A stretch of DNA of 64,000 nt from Microcoleus sp. bin38.metabat.b11b12b14.051 (GCF_013299165.1 NZ_JAAFKD010000022.1:1-64000); one strand, 5' to 3'. Numbered from the stretch's first letter, positions 34,644 through 44,303 are shown. Program-made: numbers and translations. Notes: generated by a model not told the origin, from the letters alone.

Positions 34644-36152
34644 CTACTTCATCTCATACCCAAACAAATTCGGATCGACTTCTCCCAAATTTAAATCAGC
34701 CAAACCATACTCCGCCCAACGCCTTTCTACCATCGCCGTCATATCAGGATCGGATTCCAAAGGTTTACCCCATTCATGATCGGTTTCCGGTGGCATCTTC
34801 GTAGTAGCATCAATCCCCATTCTGCCGCCCAAACCAATCTTTTCACTGGCAAAATCTAAACTGTCAAAGGGCGTATTTGGTAAGATAAATACATCTCGAA
34901 CTGGGTCAACTTTAGAACTAATTGCCCACACTACTTGACGCGGGTCGCGAATGTTGATACTTTTATCCACAACTATCACAAACTTGGTGTAAGTAAACTG
35001 CGGCAATGCACTCCAAAATGCCAATGCAGCCCTGCGCGCTTGACCGGGATAAGCTTTGTCAATGGAAATAATTGCTGCTTTGTAACTCAGCGCTTCCATT
35101 GGTAAGAAGAAATCGACTATTTCTGAGACTTGTTGCCGCAAAATAGGGGTGTAAATGCGGTTTAGCGCGATCGCCATCATAGCCTCTTCTTTCGGTGGCC
35201 GCCCGCTAAATGTGGTTAAATAAACCGGATCTTTGCGGTGCGTCATGCAGTTGAAACGAACTAACGGCGAATCTTCCACGCCGCCGTAATAACCCATGTG
35301 ATCGCCAAACGGCCCGTCGGGTAAAACTTCACCGGGGGTAATCGTTCCTTCTAACACGATTTCGGAGTCCGCCGGTACTTCCAAATCTACTGTTTTGCAC
35401 TTCGCCAACTGCACGCCGGAACCGCCGTAAAGTCCGGCAAATAACCATTCTGACAAGTCAACGGGAATTGGTGTCGCGGCGGCGAGAATGATTAGCGGGT
35501 CAACTCCCAGGGCGATCGCAACTTCCAACTTTTTACCAGCCTGCGCCGCTTTCCGCAAGTGTCGCGCGCCACCACGGACAGATAACCAGTGGACAGTCAT
35601 CGTATTTTTTGACTGCAACTGCAACCGATAAACCCCCACATTCGGCGTACCGGTTTCGCAATCCTTGGTAATTACCAAACCCAAGGTGATAATTTTGCCC
35701 GCATCTCCTGGATAGGGGCGAATCATCGGGATTTTGTTCAAATCCACGCCTTCTCCCTCGAATACCACTTGCTGACAAGCTGGGAAGAAGTCACGGCCTG
35801 GTTTGGCTTTCACTACGTCGAACAGGACTTTGCCGAATTCGATGGCTTGGGATATCTTTTTCGGTGGCTTGGGCTGTTGTAGCATACCTAATTTTTTGCC
35901 GAGTTCTTCAAGCTCGATCGGCTTTTCCATATTCAGGGCCCAGCAAACCCGTTCTTCCGTGCCCAACAGGTTAATCGCCACAGGGAATTCAGCCCCTTTG
36001 ACGTTTTCAAACAGTAAGCCGGGGCCACCTTTAACCAGCATTTGGTTGGAAATTTCGGCAATTTCTAAGTCGGAATCGACTAAAGCGCTGATCCGGCGCA
36101 GTTGTCCCCTGTCTTCTAGCAGTTTGAGGAAGCCTCGCAAGTCTCTAGCCAT
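34644..36152 (-). CDS. UbiD family decarboxylase
   Basis: This protein has 502 residues, the normal family length. It opens ARDLRGFLKLLEDRGQL and carries the UbiD pattern of Arg and Glu residues in the prenyl-FMN site region (PLVRFNCMTHRKDP; EVVLPDGPFGDHMGYYGG-like, here PGEVLPDGPFGDHMGYYGG). UbiD enzymes decarboxylate 4-hydroxy-3-polyprenylbenzoate or related aromatic acids using prenylated FMN made by UbiX. In cyanobacteria a member is associated with plastoquinone biosynthesis, so that role is likely but not proven. No ubiX is in the window. It is transcribed alone with ATG 36152. Confidence 0.93.
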   Translation of the reverse strand: MARDLRGFLKLLEDRGQLRRISALVDSDLEIAEISNQMLVKGGPGLLFENVKGAEFPVAINLLGTEERVCWALNMEKPIELEELGKKLGMLQQPKPPKKISQAIEFGKVLFDVVKAKPGRDFFPACQQVVFEGEGVDLNKIPMIRPYPGDAGKIITLGLVITKDCETGTPNVGVYRLQLQSKNTMTVHWLSVRGGARHLRKAAQAGKKLEVAIALGVDPLIILAAATPIPVDLSEWLFAGLYGGSGVQLAKCKTVDLEVPADSEIVLEGTITPGEVLPDGPFGDHMGYYGGVEDSPLVRFNCMTHRKDPVYLTTFSGRPPKEEAMMAIALNRIYTPILRQQVSEIVDFFLPMEALSYKAAIISIDKAYPGQARRAALAFWSALPQFTYTKFVIVVDKSINIRDPRQVVWAISSKVDPVRDVFILPNTPFDSLDFASEKIGLGGRMGIDATTKMPPETDHEWGKPLESDPDMTAMVERRWAEYGLADLNLGEVDPNLFGYEMK

Positions 36153-36758
36153 TTTTTTTAAGAATTGTTAACGTTATCTATGTATTATGAGGCGATCGAC
36201 GGTCGCAAGTTACTTTCGAGCGACTTCAAGAATTATTTAATGAACCGCGAAGACGCAGTAGGCGAAGCGGTGCGTAAGCACTAGGGCTCGAAGGAAGAGA
36301 CGGAAGGGGAGATGGGGCGTTGAGTGGCTGAGGGGCGGAAGTGTGTTAGCGCGTGAAGTGTCGTAAAGTGCGATCGTACCGTGGCGATTTTGCGCTTCGA
36401 TGCAAAAAACTGGGAACTCGAAATTTTAAATTTTGGCAGTCGCAACCTAGGGTTTTGCAACTGGCCTGGGACTGCTGGGAACCTCTAAGGTTAAGAAAAA
36501 AGATCGGGATTGTCAAAGGGCGATCGTCTTTTGAAAGGTTCGCTAACGCTATTTCCTCATCTTTTTAAGCTAATGTTAACCAGACATTAAGAAAATATTA
36601 TTGTTGGCATTCCCAGTTTTTAATGATTAAAAGTTTAACCTAATTTTAACCAAAATTTAAAGCAACCTTATCACTTTAGCTGTTTTTAACTGGGATTTCA
36701 GTCTATCCTAGGTCGTAGATTTGTAAAGTTTCCTATCAATTATTGAGGACGAGAAGTT
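36153..36758. other. Divergent intergenic region with pst control sites
   Basis: This is about 600 bp between the UbiD-like gene and pstS. The half nearest pstS carries the Pho boxes listed separately. The other half shows no recognisable gene. Confidence 0.6.
36564..36662 (+). promoter_or_regulatory. Two Pho boxes upstream of pstS
   Basis: Two arrays of 7-mers spaced by 4 bp (11-bp period) are visible. The first is TTTAAGC-TAAT-GTTAACC-AGAC-ATTAAGA at 36564-36592. The second is TTTAACC-TAAT-TTTAACC-AAAA-TTTAAAG at 36634-36662. They fit the cyanobacterial PhoB/SphR operator of PyTTAACC-type repeats. The second ends about 97 bp before the pstS start. Induction of the operon under phosphate limitation is inferred from this. 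Confidence 0.8.
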
Positions 36759-37787
36759 ATGATTTTGTTTACTAAGCCCTGGCGGCGTACTTTTATAGTT
36801 GCCCTAGCTGTAGCAGCATTTTCGCTAAGTCTGGTTACTTCCGCTGTAGCTGCGGTTACATTAAATGGTTCGGGAGCCACTTTTCCTAAACCTTTGTACG
36901 ATCGCTACTTCTCTCAAATGAGAAGTGCAAATCAAATTACTGTAAACTACGAAGGCACAGGCTCCGGCGCTGGTATCAAAGCCTTAATCGCAGGTACTGT
37001 GGATTTCGCAGGCAGTGACGCGCTAATGACTGCTGCACAAATCGCTCAGGTACAGCGCGGTGTCATGGCAATTCCGACAGCCGGCGGGGCGGTTGCAGTT
37101 GTCTACAACTTGCCCGGAGTTAGCAATGTCAAGCTGAGTGCCGATGCCATGAAGGGCATTTTTGAAGGCAAAATTACTCGCTGGAATGATGCGAAAATCG
37201 CAGGTATTGCCGGACAAGCTAAAAATTTGCCAAATACTGCAATTCGCGTAGTTGTTCGCGCAGACAGCAGCGGTACAACCTTTATTTTTGCTAACCACTT
37301 GCAGGCTATTGGCAGCAGCATCAAAGGTGCCGCTCAACCGAGTTGGCCCGGTAGCCCTCTCAGCGGTCAAGGCAACCCCGGCGTAGCTGGTTTGGTGAAA
37401 CAAACACCGGGTGCAATTGGCTACGTTCAAGATACTTTTGCTCGTCAAAACAATCTGCAAACAGCGTTTATTCAAAATAAAGCTGGCAGATTTGTAGATG
37501 CTAACTTAGCAGAAGCCGAAAAAGCTTTGGCAGGGGAAACATACCCGGCAGATTTCCGCTTGGTTGAAGGAAATCCGAGTGATGGATATCCAATTGTTGG
37601 CTTGACTTGGCTGTTAATCTACAAACAGTATCCTGCTGCGAAAGCAGATGCTGTTAAAAAGATGGTTAATTGGGTGATGACTACAGGTCAAGGTCTCAAC
37701 AAAGGATTAGAGTTTACCTCGATTCCGCAAGCTACGGCTCAAAAGGTGATTCAAACAGTGAATCAGAGTGTAGTTGCCAAAGGTTAA
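36759..37787 (+). CDS. pstS: Periplasmic phosphate-binding protein PstS
   Basis: This protein has 342 residues. The signal peptide (1-31) ends SAVAA, and mature PstS begins VTLNGSGATFPKPLYDRYF. The phosphate-binding loops are visible as GSGATFP (about 37-43), GTVDFAGSDA (about 80-89) and RADSSGTTFIF (about 166-176). PstS captures phosphate in the periplasm and hands it to PstCA. It is the first gene of pstSCAB. The 345-bp gap to pstC contains a hairpin repeat that could partly terminate or stabilise the transcript and so raise PstS over the membrane parts. Confidence 0.97.
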   Translation: MILFTKPWRRTFIVALAVAAFSLSLVTSAVAAVTLNGSGATFPKPLYDRYFSQMRSANQITVNYEGTGSGAGIKALIAGTVDFAGSDALMTAAQIAQVQRGVMAIPTAGGAVAVVYNLPGVSNVKLSADAMKGIFEGKITRWNDAKIAGIAGQAKNLPNTAIRVVVRADSSGTTFIFANHLQAIGSSIKGAAQPSWPGSPLSGQGNPGVAGLVKQTPGAIGYVQDTFARQNNLQTAFIQNKAGRFVDANLAEAEKALAGETYPADFRLVEGNPSDGYPIVGLTWLLIYKQYPAAKADAVKKMVNWVMTTGQGLNKGLEFTSIPQATAQKVIQTVNQSVVAKG

Positions 37788-37848
37788 TTCAGAGATTTTC
37801 AGGGAGTTTTGAGTCAGAGCGCGTCCAGTCGATTAGGATAACAAAAAC

Positions 37849-37909
37849 GGTTTGTAGTGCGGACTTAAGTCCGCTCTTCGGAAGCGGACTTAAGTCCGCA
37901 CTACGAACC
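37849..37909. repeat. Hairpin repeat between pstS and pstC
   Basis: GGTTTGTAGTGCGGACTTAAG and its inverse form a stem of about 26 bp around CTCTTCGGAA. It is a head-to-head pair of the GTAGTGAGGACT dispersed repeat family. A second hairpin (GTAAGGTGC/GCACCTTAC, 38060-38084) sits closer to pstC. The rest of 37788-38132 holds no gene. Confidence 0.8.
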
Positions 37910-38132
37910 AATCTTACTTGCGGTCAGTCGATCGGACAGAGTATCATACATTTGACTCAAAACTCATAACTTGCAGATTCTTAGGTGCGTTGTGCGTACC
38001 CGACAATATCGTTTCAGGGGCTTAGGTACGCATCGCGTACCCTACTAGCTAGTTTCAGGGTAAGGTGCGCCACAAGCACCTTACAAGCTAGTTTCTCAAT
38101 CAAAGATTTCGCTTTTTACGCCATAACTGGGT

Positions 38133-39134
38133 ATGACCAATTCTTCAAAAAAACCGAAAAAATCTACTCGAAAGCCTGTGGGAATCACCACCCATGTAGA
38201 CTTAACTGATACGAATGGTGAAGGTTTGTGGCTGGAGTCGGGATTTACAGCATTTGTATGGGCTTTCGCGATAGCGACTGCGGGCACGCTGTTTTGGATG
38301 AGCGAGGTAATTTTTAAGGATGCTTGGCCGGCGATTAGCAAGTTTGGACTGGAGTTTTTGTGGAATCCCAAATGGGATATCGGAGAATTGCAGTTTGGGG
38401 CCTTGCCGTTTATCTACGGTACAGTAGTTAGTTCTGCGATCGCCATTATTATAGCAATTCCTTTAGGACTTTCAGTCGCGATCGTTACCAGCGAGAACTT
38501 TTTGCCGAGTTGGGTGCGATCGCCCTTGGGATTCATGGTTGAATTAATATCAGCCATTCCCAGCGTCATCGTTGGACTCTGGGGCATCTTTGTGTTAATT
38601 CCCTTTCTCATGCCTTTACAGCAGTCACTGTTCAACAATTTTAGTTGGTTCCCCTTATTCAGCAGCGAACCTTTAGGGCCAGGAATGCTGCCCGCTGGCA
38701 TACTTTTATCGATTATGATTTTGCCCACAGTCGCCGCTATCAGCCGCGATGTCTTGCTGGCGGTTCCAGTAGATTTGCGTAGTGCTTCGATGTCTCTCGG
38801 CGCCACCCGCTGGGAAACCATATTTAAGCTGTTATTGCCCGCAGCAAGTTCGGGAATTATCGGAGCGACTATCTTAGCATTGGGACGCGCTTTAGGCGAA
38901 ACAATGGCAGTCACAATGGTAATTGGCAACTCAATTCAAATCAACCAATCTATATTAGCTCCCGGCTACTCAATTCCCGCTCTTTTAGCAAGTCAATTTC
39001 GGGAAGCTCAAGAAGAACTGCACATCGGATCTTTAATGTATTTAGCCCTAATTTTATTTGCAATTACCCTATTGGTGAACGCAGTTGCAGTCTTGCTGGT
39101 TCAGCTAATCGGCGTTAAGGGAGCTAAGAATTAA
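38133..39134 (+). CDS. pstC: Phosphate ABC transporter permease PstC
   Basis: This protein has 333 residues. A basic cytosolic N-terminus (about 1-45) leads to six membrane helices. The permease motif near 240-262 (RSASMSLGATRWETIFKLLL, then LGRALGETMAVTMVIG) contacts the PstB ATPase. PstC and PstA together form the inner-membrane channel for phosphate. The N-terminal extension with the Ser/Lys-rich SSKKPKKSTRK is typical of cyanobacterial copies. It is followed by pstA after 2 bp, so the two are translationally linked. Confidence 0.96.
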   Translation: MTNSSKKPKKSTRKPVGITTHVDLTDTNGEGLWLESGFTAFVWAFAIATAGTLFWMSEVIFKDAWPAISKFGLEFLWNPKWDIGELQFGALPFIYGTVVSSAIAIIIAIPLGLSVAIVTSENFLPSWVRSPLGFMVELISAIPSVIVGLWGIFVLIPFLMPLQQSLFNNFSWFPLFSSEPLGPGMLPAGILLSIMILPTVAAISRDVLLAVPVDLRSASMSLGATRWETIFKLLLPAASSGIIGATILALGRALGETMAVTMVIGNSIQINQSILAPGYSIPALLASQFREAQEELHIGSLMYLALILFAITLLVNAVAVLLVQLIGVKGAKN

Positions 39135-39136
39135 AT

Positions 39137-40117
39137 ATGACTCAAGCACGAAATTCAAACAGCATTGTGGATGCAGAAATCAATAATCCCCTGTCGCTGA
39201 GCCGAAATTTGTTCAGTCGGGGAATGACAGTTATTGCATTCTCTCTTACAGGTCTTGCCCTGCTGCCTTTGTTCGCTATTTTGTATAAAATATTGAGCGA
39301 AGGACTGACACATCTGAGTTGGAAAGTGCTAGTATCTCTGCCCGCACCCGTCGGAGTAGAAGACCAGCCCAACGGCTTTGCCAATGCGATTCTCGGCACA
39401 GCTCTAATGGTAGGAATTGGCACATTATTTAGCGTACCAATCGGCGTGATGACGGGAATATTTCTGTCAGAATTTGGCAGAGAAAATAAAGCCATAGCGA
39501 ATACTATCCGCTTTATCACCGTCATTCTCAGCAGCGTTCCTTCAATTGTAGTCGGCGTCTTTGCCTACGCTTTAATTGTCGTGACAACTAAGTCATTCTC
39601 AGGATTGGCTGGCGGTTTCGCCCTAGGGATTATCATGCTGCCCGTTGTAGCGCTAACAACAGAACAAGCATTAAAATTAGTGCCTGCTTCTTACCGCCTC
39701 GCTTCTGCTGGTTTGGGAGGCGGACGCTTTCAAACAATGTTTCGGATTATTATTCCCTCAGCACTCCCAACTATCACCACAGGCATTTTACTCGCAGCTT
39801 CCCGCGCCGCAGGCGAAACTGCACCTTTAATCGTAACTGCCTTGTCGAGCCAATTCTGGCCTCCTTTAGTTGAAAAGTTGGGCGAGATAGTTCAGTCTCC
39901 CGTCGGCGCAGAAACTATCGCAAAAATCCAAGAAATTCCCCAGACACTGCTGACTCCGACTCCTTCTATGTCAGTATTAATATACAGTTACGCTAGTTCT
40001 CCTTATAAAGAGCAGAACGAATTGGCGTGGACTGCGGCCTCTGTCCTTTTGGGCATGGTTTTGCTCACCAGCTTGGCCTCCCGCGCCGTCACTCGCAAGC
40101 GCTTGCAAAATCGGTAA
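39137..40117 (+). CDS. pstA: Phosphate ABC transporter permease PstA
   Basis: This protein has 326 residues, with six predicted membrane helices and the permease loop LVPASYRLASAGLGGGRFQT followed by RAAGETAPLIVTAL. It is the partner of PstC. The gene begins 2 bp after the pstC stop. A gap of about 270 bp separates it from pstB. That gap shows only AT-rich DNA and no repeat or gene. Confidence 0.96.
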   Translation: MTQARNSNSIVDAEINNPLSLSRNLFSRGMTVIAFSLTGLALLPLFAILYKILSEGLTHLSWKVLVSLPAPVGVEDQPNGFANAILGTALMVGIGTLFSVPIGVMTGIFLSEFGRENKAIANTIRFITVILSSVPSIVVGVFAYALIVVTTKSFSGLAGGFALGIIMLPVVALTTEQALKLVPASYRLASAGLGGGRFQTMFRIIIPSALPTITTGILLAASRAAGETAPLIVTALSSQFWPPLVEKLGEIVQSPVGAETIAKIQEIPQTLLTPTPSMSVLIYSYASSPYKEQNELAWTAASVLLGMVLLTSLASRAVTRKRLQNR

Positions 40118-40387
40118 ATTGCTTGAGAAGGAAGTTCGGCAACGAGCAATGTATGGGATGTAATGTATTTAACGGATTAATGTTATACAAGATTGCATTC
40201 ATTCTCTTTCCTCTCTTGAAAATATCTGCGTTTATCTCTGTTTATCTGCCTTAAATCTGCGGTTTGTGTATCAATATATCCGTGACTTCAGAAATGAGTG
40301 CATAGATAGCAAGTCTAACTAAATAAAGCCATCAGGTAATATTCTGCATCTATAAATCTACCGCCAACACTAGACAAACTGCAAATA

Positions 40388-41239
40388 ATGAAACCTAAAA
40401 GCAACGTAAAAGCTGAAAAATATAGCGAGCAATTCGTAGAAGATGGGACTCCTGAAATTGACCCAAATGCCATGCCAGCATTGCGGGTTCAGGACTTGAG
40501 TTTCTACTACGGAACTCACAAAGTTCTGGAAAATTTGTCGATGAATATCCCTCACCCGCAAGTGACAGCGATTATCGGCCCTTCAGGTTGTGGCAAATCA
40601 ACGTTTCTGAAAGCTCTTAACCGCATCGGGGAATTGGAAGGAAAAGTTCAAATCAAAGGCAGGGTTGAGTTTTTTGGGCAGGATATTTACAGTCCCAAGG
40701 TAAATATTAATAGTTTGCGCCGCCAAATTGGCATGGTCTTTCAAAGGCCGAATCCTTTTCCGCTGAGCATTTACGATAATATTGCTTACGGAGTACGCAT
40801 TTTTGGTCGCAAAAGCAAAGCCGAGTTAGATGAAATTGTGGAATCTGCCTTGAAAAGTGCGGCGCTTTGGGATGAGGTGAAAGATAATTTGAAGAAGTCT
40901 GCTCAAGGGATTTCGGGCGGACAGCAGCAGCGGCTTTGTATTGCTCGGGCTTTGGCTGTGAAGCCGAAAATTTTGCTGATGGATGAGCCTTGTTCTGCTC
41001 TTGACCCGATTTCTACTATGAAGATTGAGGAGTTGTTTCAAACTCTGCGGGAACAGTTGACTGTGGTGATTGTAACGCACAATATGCAGCAGGCGGCTCG
41101 GGTTTCTGATTACACGGCTTTCTTTAATACTGATGAAAGCCGCATCGGGCGCATGGTGGAATTTGGGCCGACTAGCCGCATTTTTACTTCTGCAAGTAAT
41201 TCGAGTACGAGGGATTACATTCAAGGCCGTTTCGGTTAA
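40388..41239 (+). CDS. pstB: Phosphate ABC transporter ATPase PstB
   Basis: This protein has 283 residues. It has Walker A GPSGCGKST (about 65-73), Q-loop VFQRPNPFP, signature ISGGQQQR, Walker B ILLMDEP, and H-loop VTHNMQQA, with PSTB-typical SALDPIST. It powers phosphate import through PstCA. The first about 35 residues precede the ABC fold and vary between species. No phoU follows, which is common in cyanobacterial pst operons. The operon ends at a large repeat array. Confidence 0.97.
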   Translation: MKPKSNVKAEKYSEQFVEDGTPEIDPNAMPALRVQDLSFYYGTHKVLENLSMNIPHPQVTAIIGPSGCGKSTFLKALNRIGELEGKVQIKGRVEFFGQDIYSPKVNINSLRRQIGMVFQRPNPFPLSIYDNIAYGVRIFGRKSKAELDEIVESALKSAALWDEVKDNLKKSAQGISGGQQQRLCIARALAVKPKILLMDEPCSALDPISTMKIEELFQTLREQLTVVIVTHNMQQAARVSDYTAFFNTDESRIGRMVEFGPTSRIFTSASNSSTRDYIQGRFG

Positions 41240-41241
41240 TC

Positions 41242-41565
41242 AGGTTCGTACTGAGGACTTCAGTCCTATGAGGTTCGTAGTGAGGACTTCAGTCCTATAA
41301 AATAGGTTCGTAGTGAGGACTTCAGTCCTATAAAATAGGTTCGTAGTGAGGACTTCAGTCCTATAAAATAGGTTCGTAGTGAGGACTTCAGTCCTATAAA
41401 ATAGGTTCGTAGTGAGGACTTCAGTCCTTTCTCGGTAGACTTTAAGTCAATCAGGACTAAAGTCCTTACTACGAACTTCATAGGACTAAAGTCCTTACTA
41501 CGAACCTCATAGGACTAAAGTCCTTACTACGAACTTCATAGGACTAAAGTCATTACTGCGAACAA
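41242..41565. repeat. 33-bp tandem array with inverted tail
   Basis: GGTTCGTAGTGAGGACTTCAG followed by TCCTATAAAATA repeats with a 33-bp period from 41271 (41304, 41337, 41370, 41403), preceded by one copy at 41242. From about 41450 the same unit appears inverted as AGGACTAAAGTCCTTACTACGA three or four times. It fills the whole pstB to APC-permease gap. Direct and inverted blocks can pair into a long hairpin. Confidence 0.92.
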
Positions 41566-41572
41566 TTTTTAT

Positions 41573-42844
41573 ATGTCTCCCCCACTTTTGAAGCGAGAAT
41601 TGAGTGTTTTCGGTGCAACTCTCATGGGCCTGGGCTCGATTGTGGGTACGGGAGTATTTGTGAGTATCGGGATAGCGGCGGACATTGCGGGGCCGGGAGT
41701 GATTGTGGCGGTGGCTGTTGCTGCTTTAGTTGCTGTTTGCAACGGGCTTAACAGCGCTCAGTTGGCGGCGAGTCACCCTGTGAGCGGCGGTACTTATGAA
41801 TATGGTTACAAATATCTCAATCCTTGGCTGGGTTTTACGGCAGGCTGGATGTTTCTGTTAGCGAAAACGGCTTCGGCTGCTACTGCTGCTCTGGGTTTTG
41901 CGGGGTATTTTTTAAATGCGGTTGGTATTGTCGATCGCACTTACCTAATCTTAACAGCTTTAATCGCCCTCGCCGCCCTAACTTTAATTGTATTAGCGGG
42001 AATCAGGCGATCGAATATCGCCAATACTGTCACAGTCTCAATTACACTTTTATCCTTAGCCGTATTTGTAGCTGTCGGTTTACCAGAGGTGAGATGGGAA
42101 ATCCCGAGCCTAAAGTATGATAGCTCGATCGGCTCCATCCTCCACGCCACGGCCCTCATGTTTGTCGCCTACACCGGTTACGGCCGCATCGCCACGATGA
42201 GCGAGGAAGTGCGGGAACCGCAACAAACCATTCCGAAAGCCATAATTTTCACTTTAGTCCTGACAATGGTGCTTTACGTAGCGGTAGCAGTAGTTGTCGC
42301 AGGCGCGGGGAACACTGATAAATTGTCGTTGCACGCAGCCAGCACTGCCGCACCGTTGGAAGTCATCGCGCGCAGTTTCCCGATTCCCGGAGTTTCCCAA
42401 CTGCTAGCCATCGGCGCCATTACTGCCATGCTGGGAGTCTTGCTGAACTTAATTTTAGGCTTGTCGCGCGTCTGGCTGGCGATGGGGCGACGGTTGGATA
42501 TGCCGAGAGTCTTGGCGCGTCTCAATCCTGCGGGAACTACGCCCTATGTGGCTGTGGTATTTGTCGAAATTACGATCGCACTTTTAATCCTCATCGGCGA
42601 TATCAAAACCACTTGGTCGTTTAGTGCTTTTAGCGTTTTGATCTACTACGCTATCACCAACGCAGCCGCCCTGCAACTCTCCCGCGCCGAAAGGCTTTAC
42701 CCGCAGTGGTTGGCTTGGGTGGGTTTGGCTGCGTGTTTGTTTCTGGCTTTCTGGGTGGAGAGGCAAATTTGGCTGGCGGGGCTGGCTTTAATTGGCGCCG
42801 GTTTAATTTGGCGGGCGATCGTCCGGCTGCTAGCGAGAAAGTAA
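41573..42844 (+). CDS. APC superfamily amino acid permease
   Basis: This integral membrane protein has 423 residues and about twelve helices. The APC signature GLGSIVGTGVFVSIGIA lies in helix 1, and GGTYEYGYKYLNPWLGF falls near helices 2-3. Family members move amino acids or polyamines by proton symport or exchange. The substrate is not predictable from this sequence. The C-terminus is short. The gene starts directly after a repeat array, so its promoter may overlap it. Confidence 0.88.
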   Translation: MSPPLLKRELSVFGATLMGLGSIVGTGVFVSIGIAADIAGPGVIVAVAVAALVAVCNGLNSAQLAASHPVSGGTYEYGYKYLNPWLGFTAGWMFLLAKTASAATAALGFAGYFLNAVGIVDRTYLILTALIALAALTLIVLAGIRRSNIANTVTVSITLLSLAVFVAVGLPEVRWEIPSLKYDSSIGSILHATALMFVAYTGYGRIATMSEEVREPQQTIPKAIIFTLVLTMVLYVAVAVVVAGAGNTDKLSLHAASTAAPLEVIARSFPIPGVSQLLAIGAITAMLGVLLNLILGLSRVWLAMGRRLDMPRVLARLNPAGTTPYVAVVFVEITIALLILIGDIKTTWSFSAFSVLIYYAITNAAALQLSRAERLYPQWLAWVGLAACLFLAFWVERQIWLAGLALIGAGLIWRAIVRLLARK

Positions 42845-42886
42845 CATTATGATAGATTGAGACACCATCCTGCATTGTAGAGGGCC

Positions 42887-44296
42887 ATGCCCGATCGAAC
42901 TCCCTTACTAGCGACTCCAGAATCTGCCGCCTTCAGCGCCATCAGTCGCTATATCGCTCAAACACTAATTTCCATTCAGGAACAACACCCCGAATGGATA
43001 GCTGAAAAATACAGGAAAACCGCCTGGGGGAAACCTGATTTTCAGTCAATTTTGATTGCCAAATTGACCAAAAGTTTCAAAGTAGCCAGCGATACAGATT
43101 CCCTGCTGCTGATTGCCCAAAAATACCTCCAAATTCTCCTGGTTCCTGAATTCGTTAATTCACCTCAATTCAGCAAATTATTTGCCAAAATTCAGCAGCT
43201 AGCACTATCCCAAACAGCACCACCCCCATCACAAAACTCTGTTTCCTCAAAACCCCCAACTCCCACCGCCAATCAAACAAATTCGCTAACTGTTGGCATT
43301 GCTATCTTGCTGCTAGATGTCGAAAACTTGCAACTCAACGTCGAAACCGAAAAATTCCTAGAGGGAATTTGCCACTATCCCATCCAAATCAAAGTTGCTT
43401 TTGCCAACTGGCGCAGCATGGGCAAAAAAGATGCCGAATTTCACCAGCGCGGCTATCAACTGATTCATGTCCCCCCCGGTAAAGACAGCGCCGACTTAAA
43501 AATGGCAACAGTCGGCGCATCGATTTTCGTACATTATCCCACAGCCAAGGAGATTTTTGTCTGTTCGTCCGATCGCGCCCTCACCCACCTCAGCAATACC
43601 CTGCAAGCCCACGGATTAACAGTCTTTCAAGTCCGCAAGCAAATAGATAAAATCATAGTTTTAAACAGCAAAACCGGACAAGTGGAGACCCATTCCCTGG
43701 TTACAGTACCGGAAATTACACCCGTTGAAAAATTAATTATTCAGCTCAAAGAATTAATCAAAAAAGAGCAACAACGCACTTCAGCTCAGTGGCTTAAACT
43801 TTCTACACTTTCAGCCTTATTTAGGGACAATTACGGTTTGCCTCTCAATCAAATCGTTGCCGAGCAAATGATTGGCAGTAAAACCCGGGATATTTTTCTC
43901 AAATATCCGACCGAGTTTGTCCTTCACAAACCATCAGAAAATTCTCAAACTTATGTCACTCTTTTTGAGGTTAAATTGTCACCGCAACCGCCAATACTTA
44001 GCAAAGAAATTCTGAAAACAACCCCCGAAGCACCTCCGACATTAACAGATATTAATTCTTTGGAAGACTTGGAAAAAGCTTTAGTCAAAATAGTTAGCGA
44101 CCTAACCGCAAATTCTCCTGATAATTATGTATTTCTCTCCAATGTAGGCAGCGAATTTCACAAACAATACGGCAAACAAATTACCCAAATAATCAAAGAG
44201 TTTAACCTCGGTAGAAAGTTCCCTAAATTTTTACAATCCTGCACTTCTCTACAGCTAAAAAAAGCCGAAAAAGGCTGGCAAGTTTCCCTAAATTAA
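42887..44296 (+). CDS. NYN-domain / LOTUS (OST-HTH) RNA-associated protein
   Basis: This protein has 469 residues. An N-terminal helical region (about 10-110) precedes a Pro/Ser linker. A NYN (PIN-like) nuclease domain follows at about 135-265, with acidic residues in LLLDVENLQL, KDSADLKMAT and VCSSDRALTH. Two C-terminal LOTUS/OST-HTH domains follow at about 280-365 and 395-469 (LFRDNYGLPLNQIVAEQM; LSNVGSEFHKQYGKQI). The combination is typical of proteins that bind and possibly cut RNA, such as LabA-like and MARF1-type proteins. The first LOTUS domain could bind G-rich RNA. The actual target is unknown. It begins 42 bp after the permease gene. Confidence 0.85.
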   Translation: MPDRTPLLATPESAAFSAISRYIAQTLISIQEQHPEWIAEKYRKTAWGKPDFQSILIAKLTKSFKVASDTDSLLLIAQKYLQILLVPEFVNSPQFSKLFAKIQQLALSQTAPPPSQNSVSSKPPTPTANQTNSLTVGIAILLLDVENLQLNVETEKFLEGICHYPIQIKVAFANWRSMGKKDAEFHQRGYQLIHVPPGKDSADLKMATVGASIFVHYPTAKEIFVCSSDRALTHLSNTLQAHGLTVFQVRKQIDKIIVLNSKTGQVETHSLVTVPEITPVEKLIIQLKELIKKEQQRTSAQWLKLSTLSALFRDNYGLPLNQIVAEQMIGSKTRDIFLKYPTEFVLHKPSENSQTYVTLFEVKLSPQPPILSKEILKTTPEAPPTLTDINSLEDLEKALVKIVSDLTANSPDNYVFLSNVGSEFHKQYGKQITQIIKEFNLGRKFPKFLQSCTSLQLKKAEKGWQVSLN

Positions 44297-44303
44297 TTAT
44301 CAA

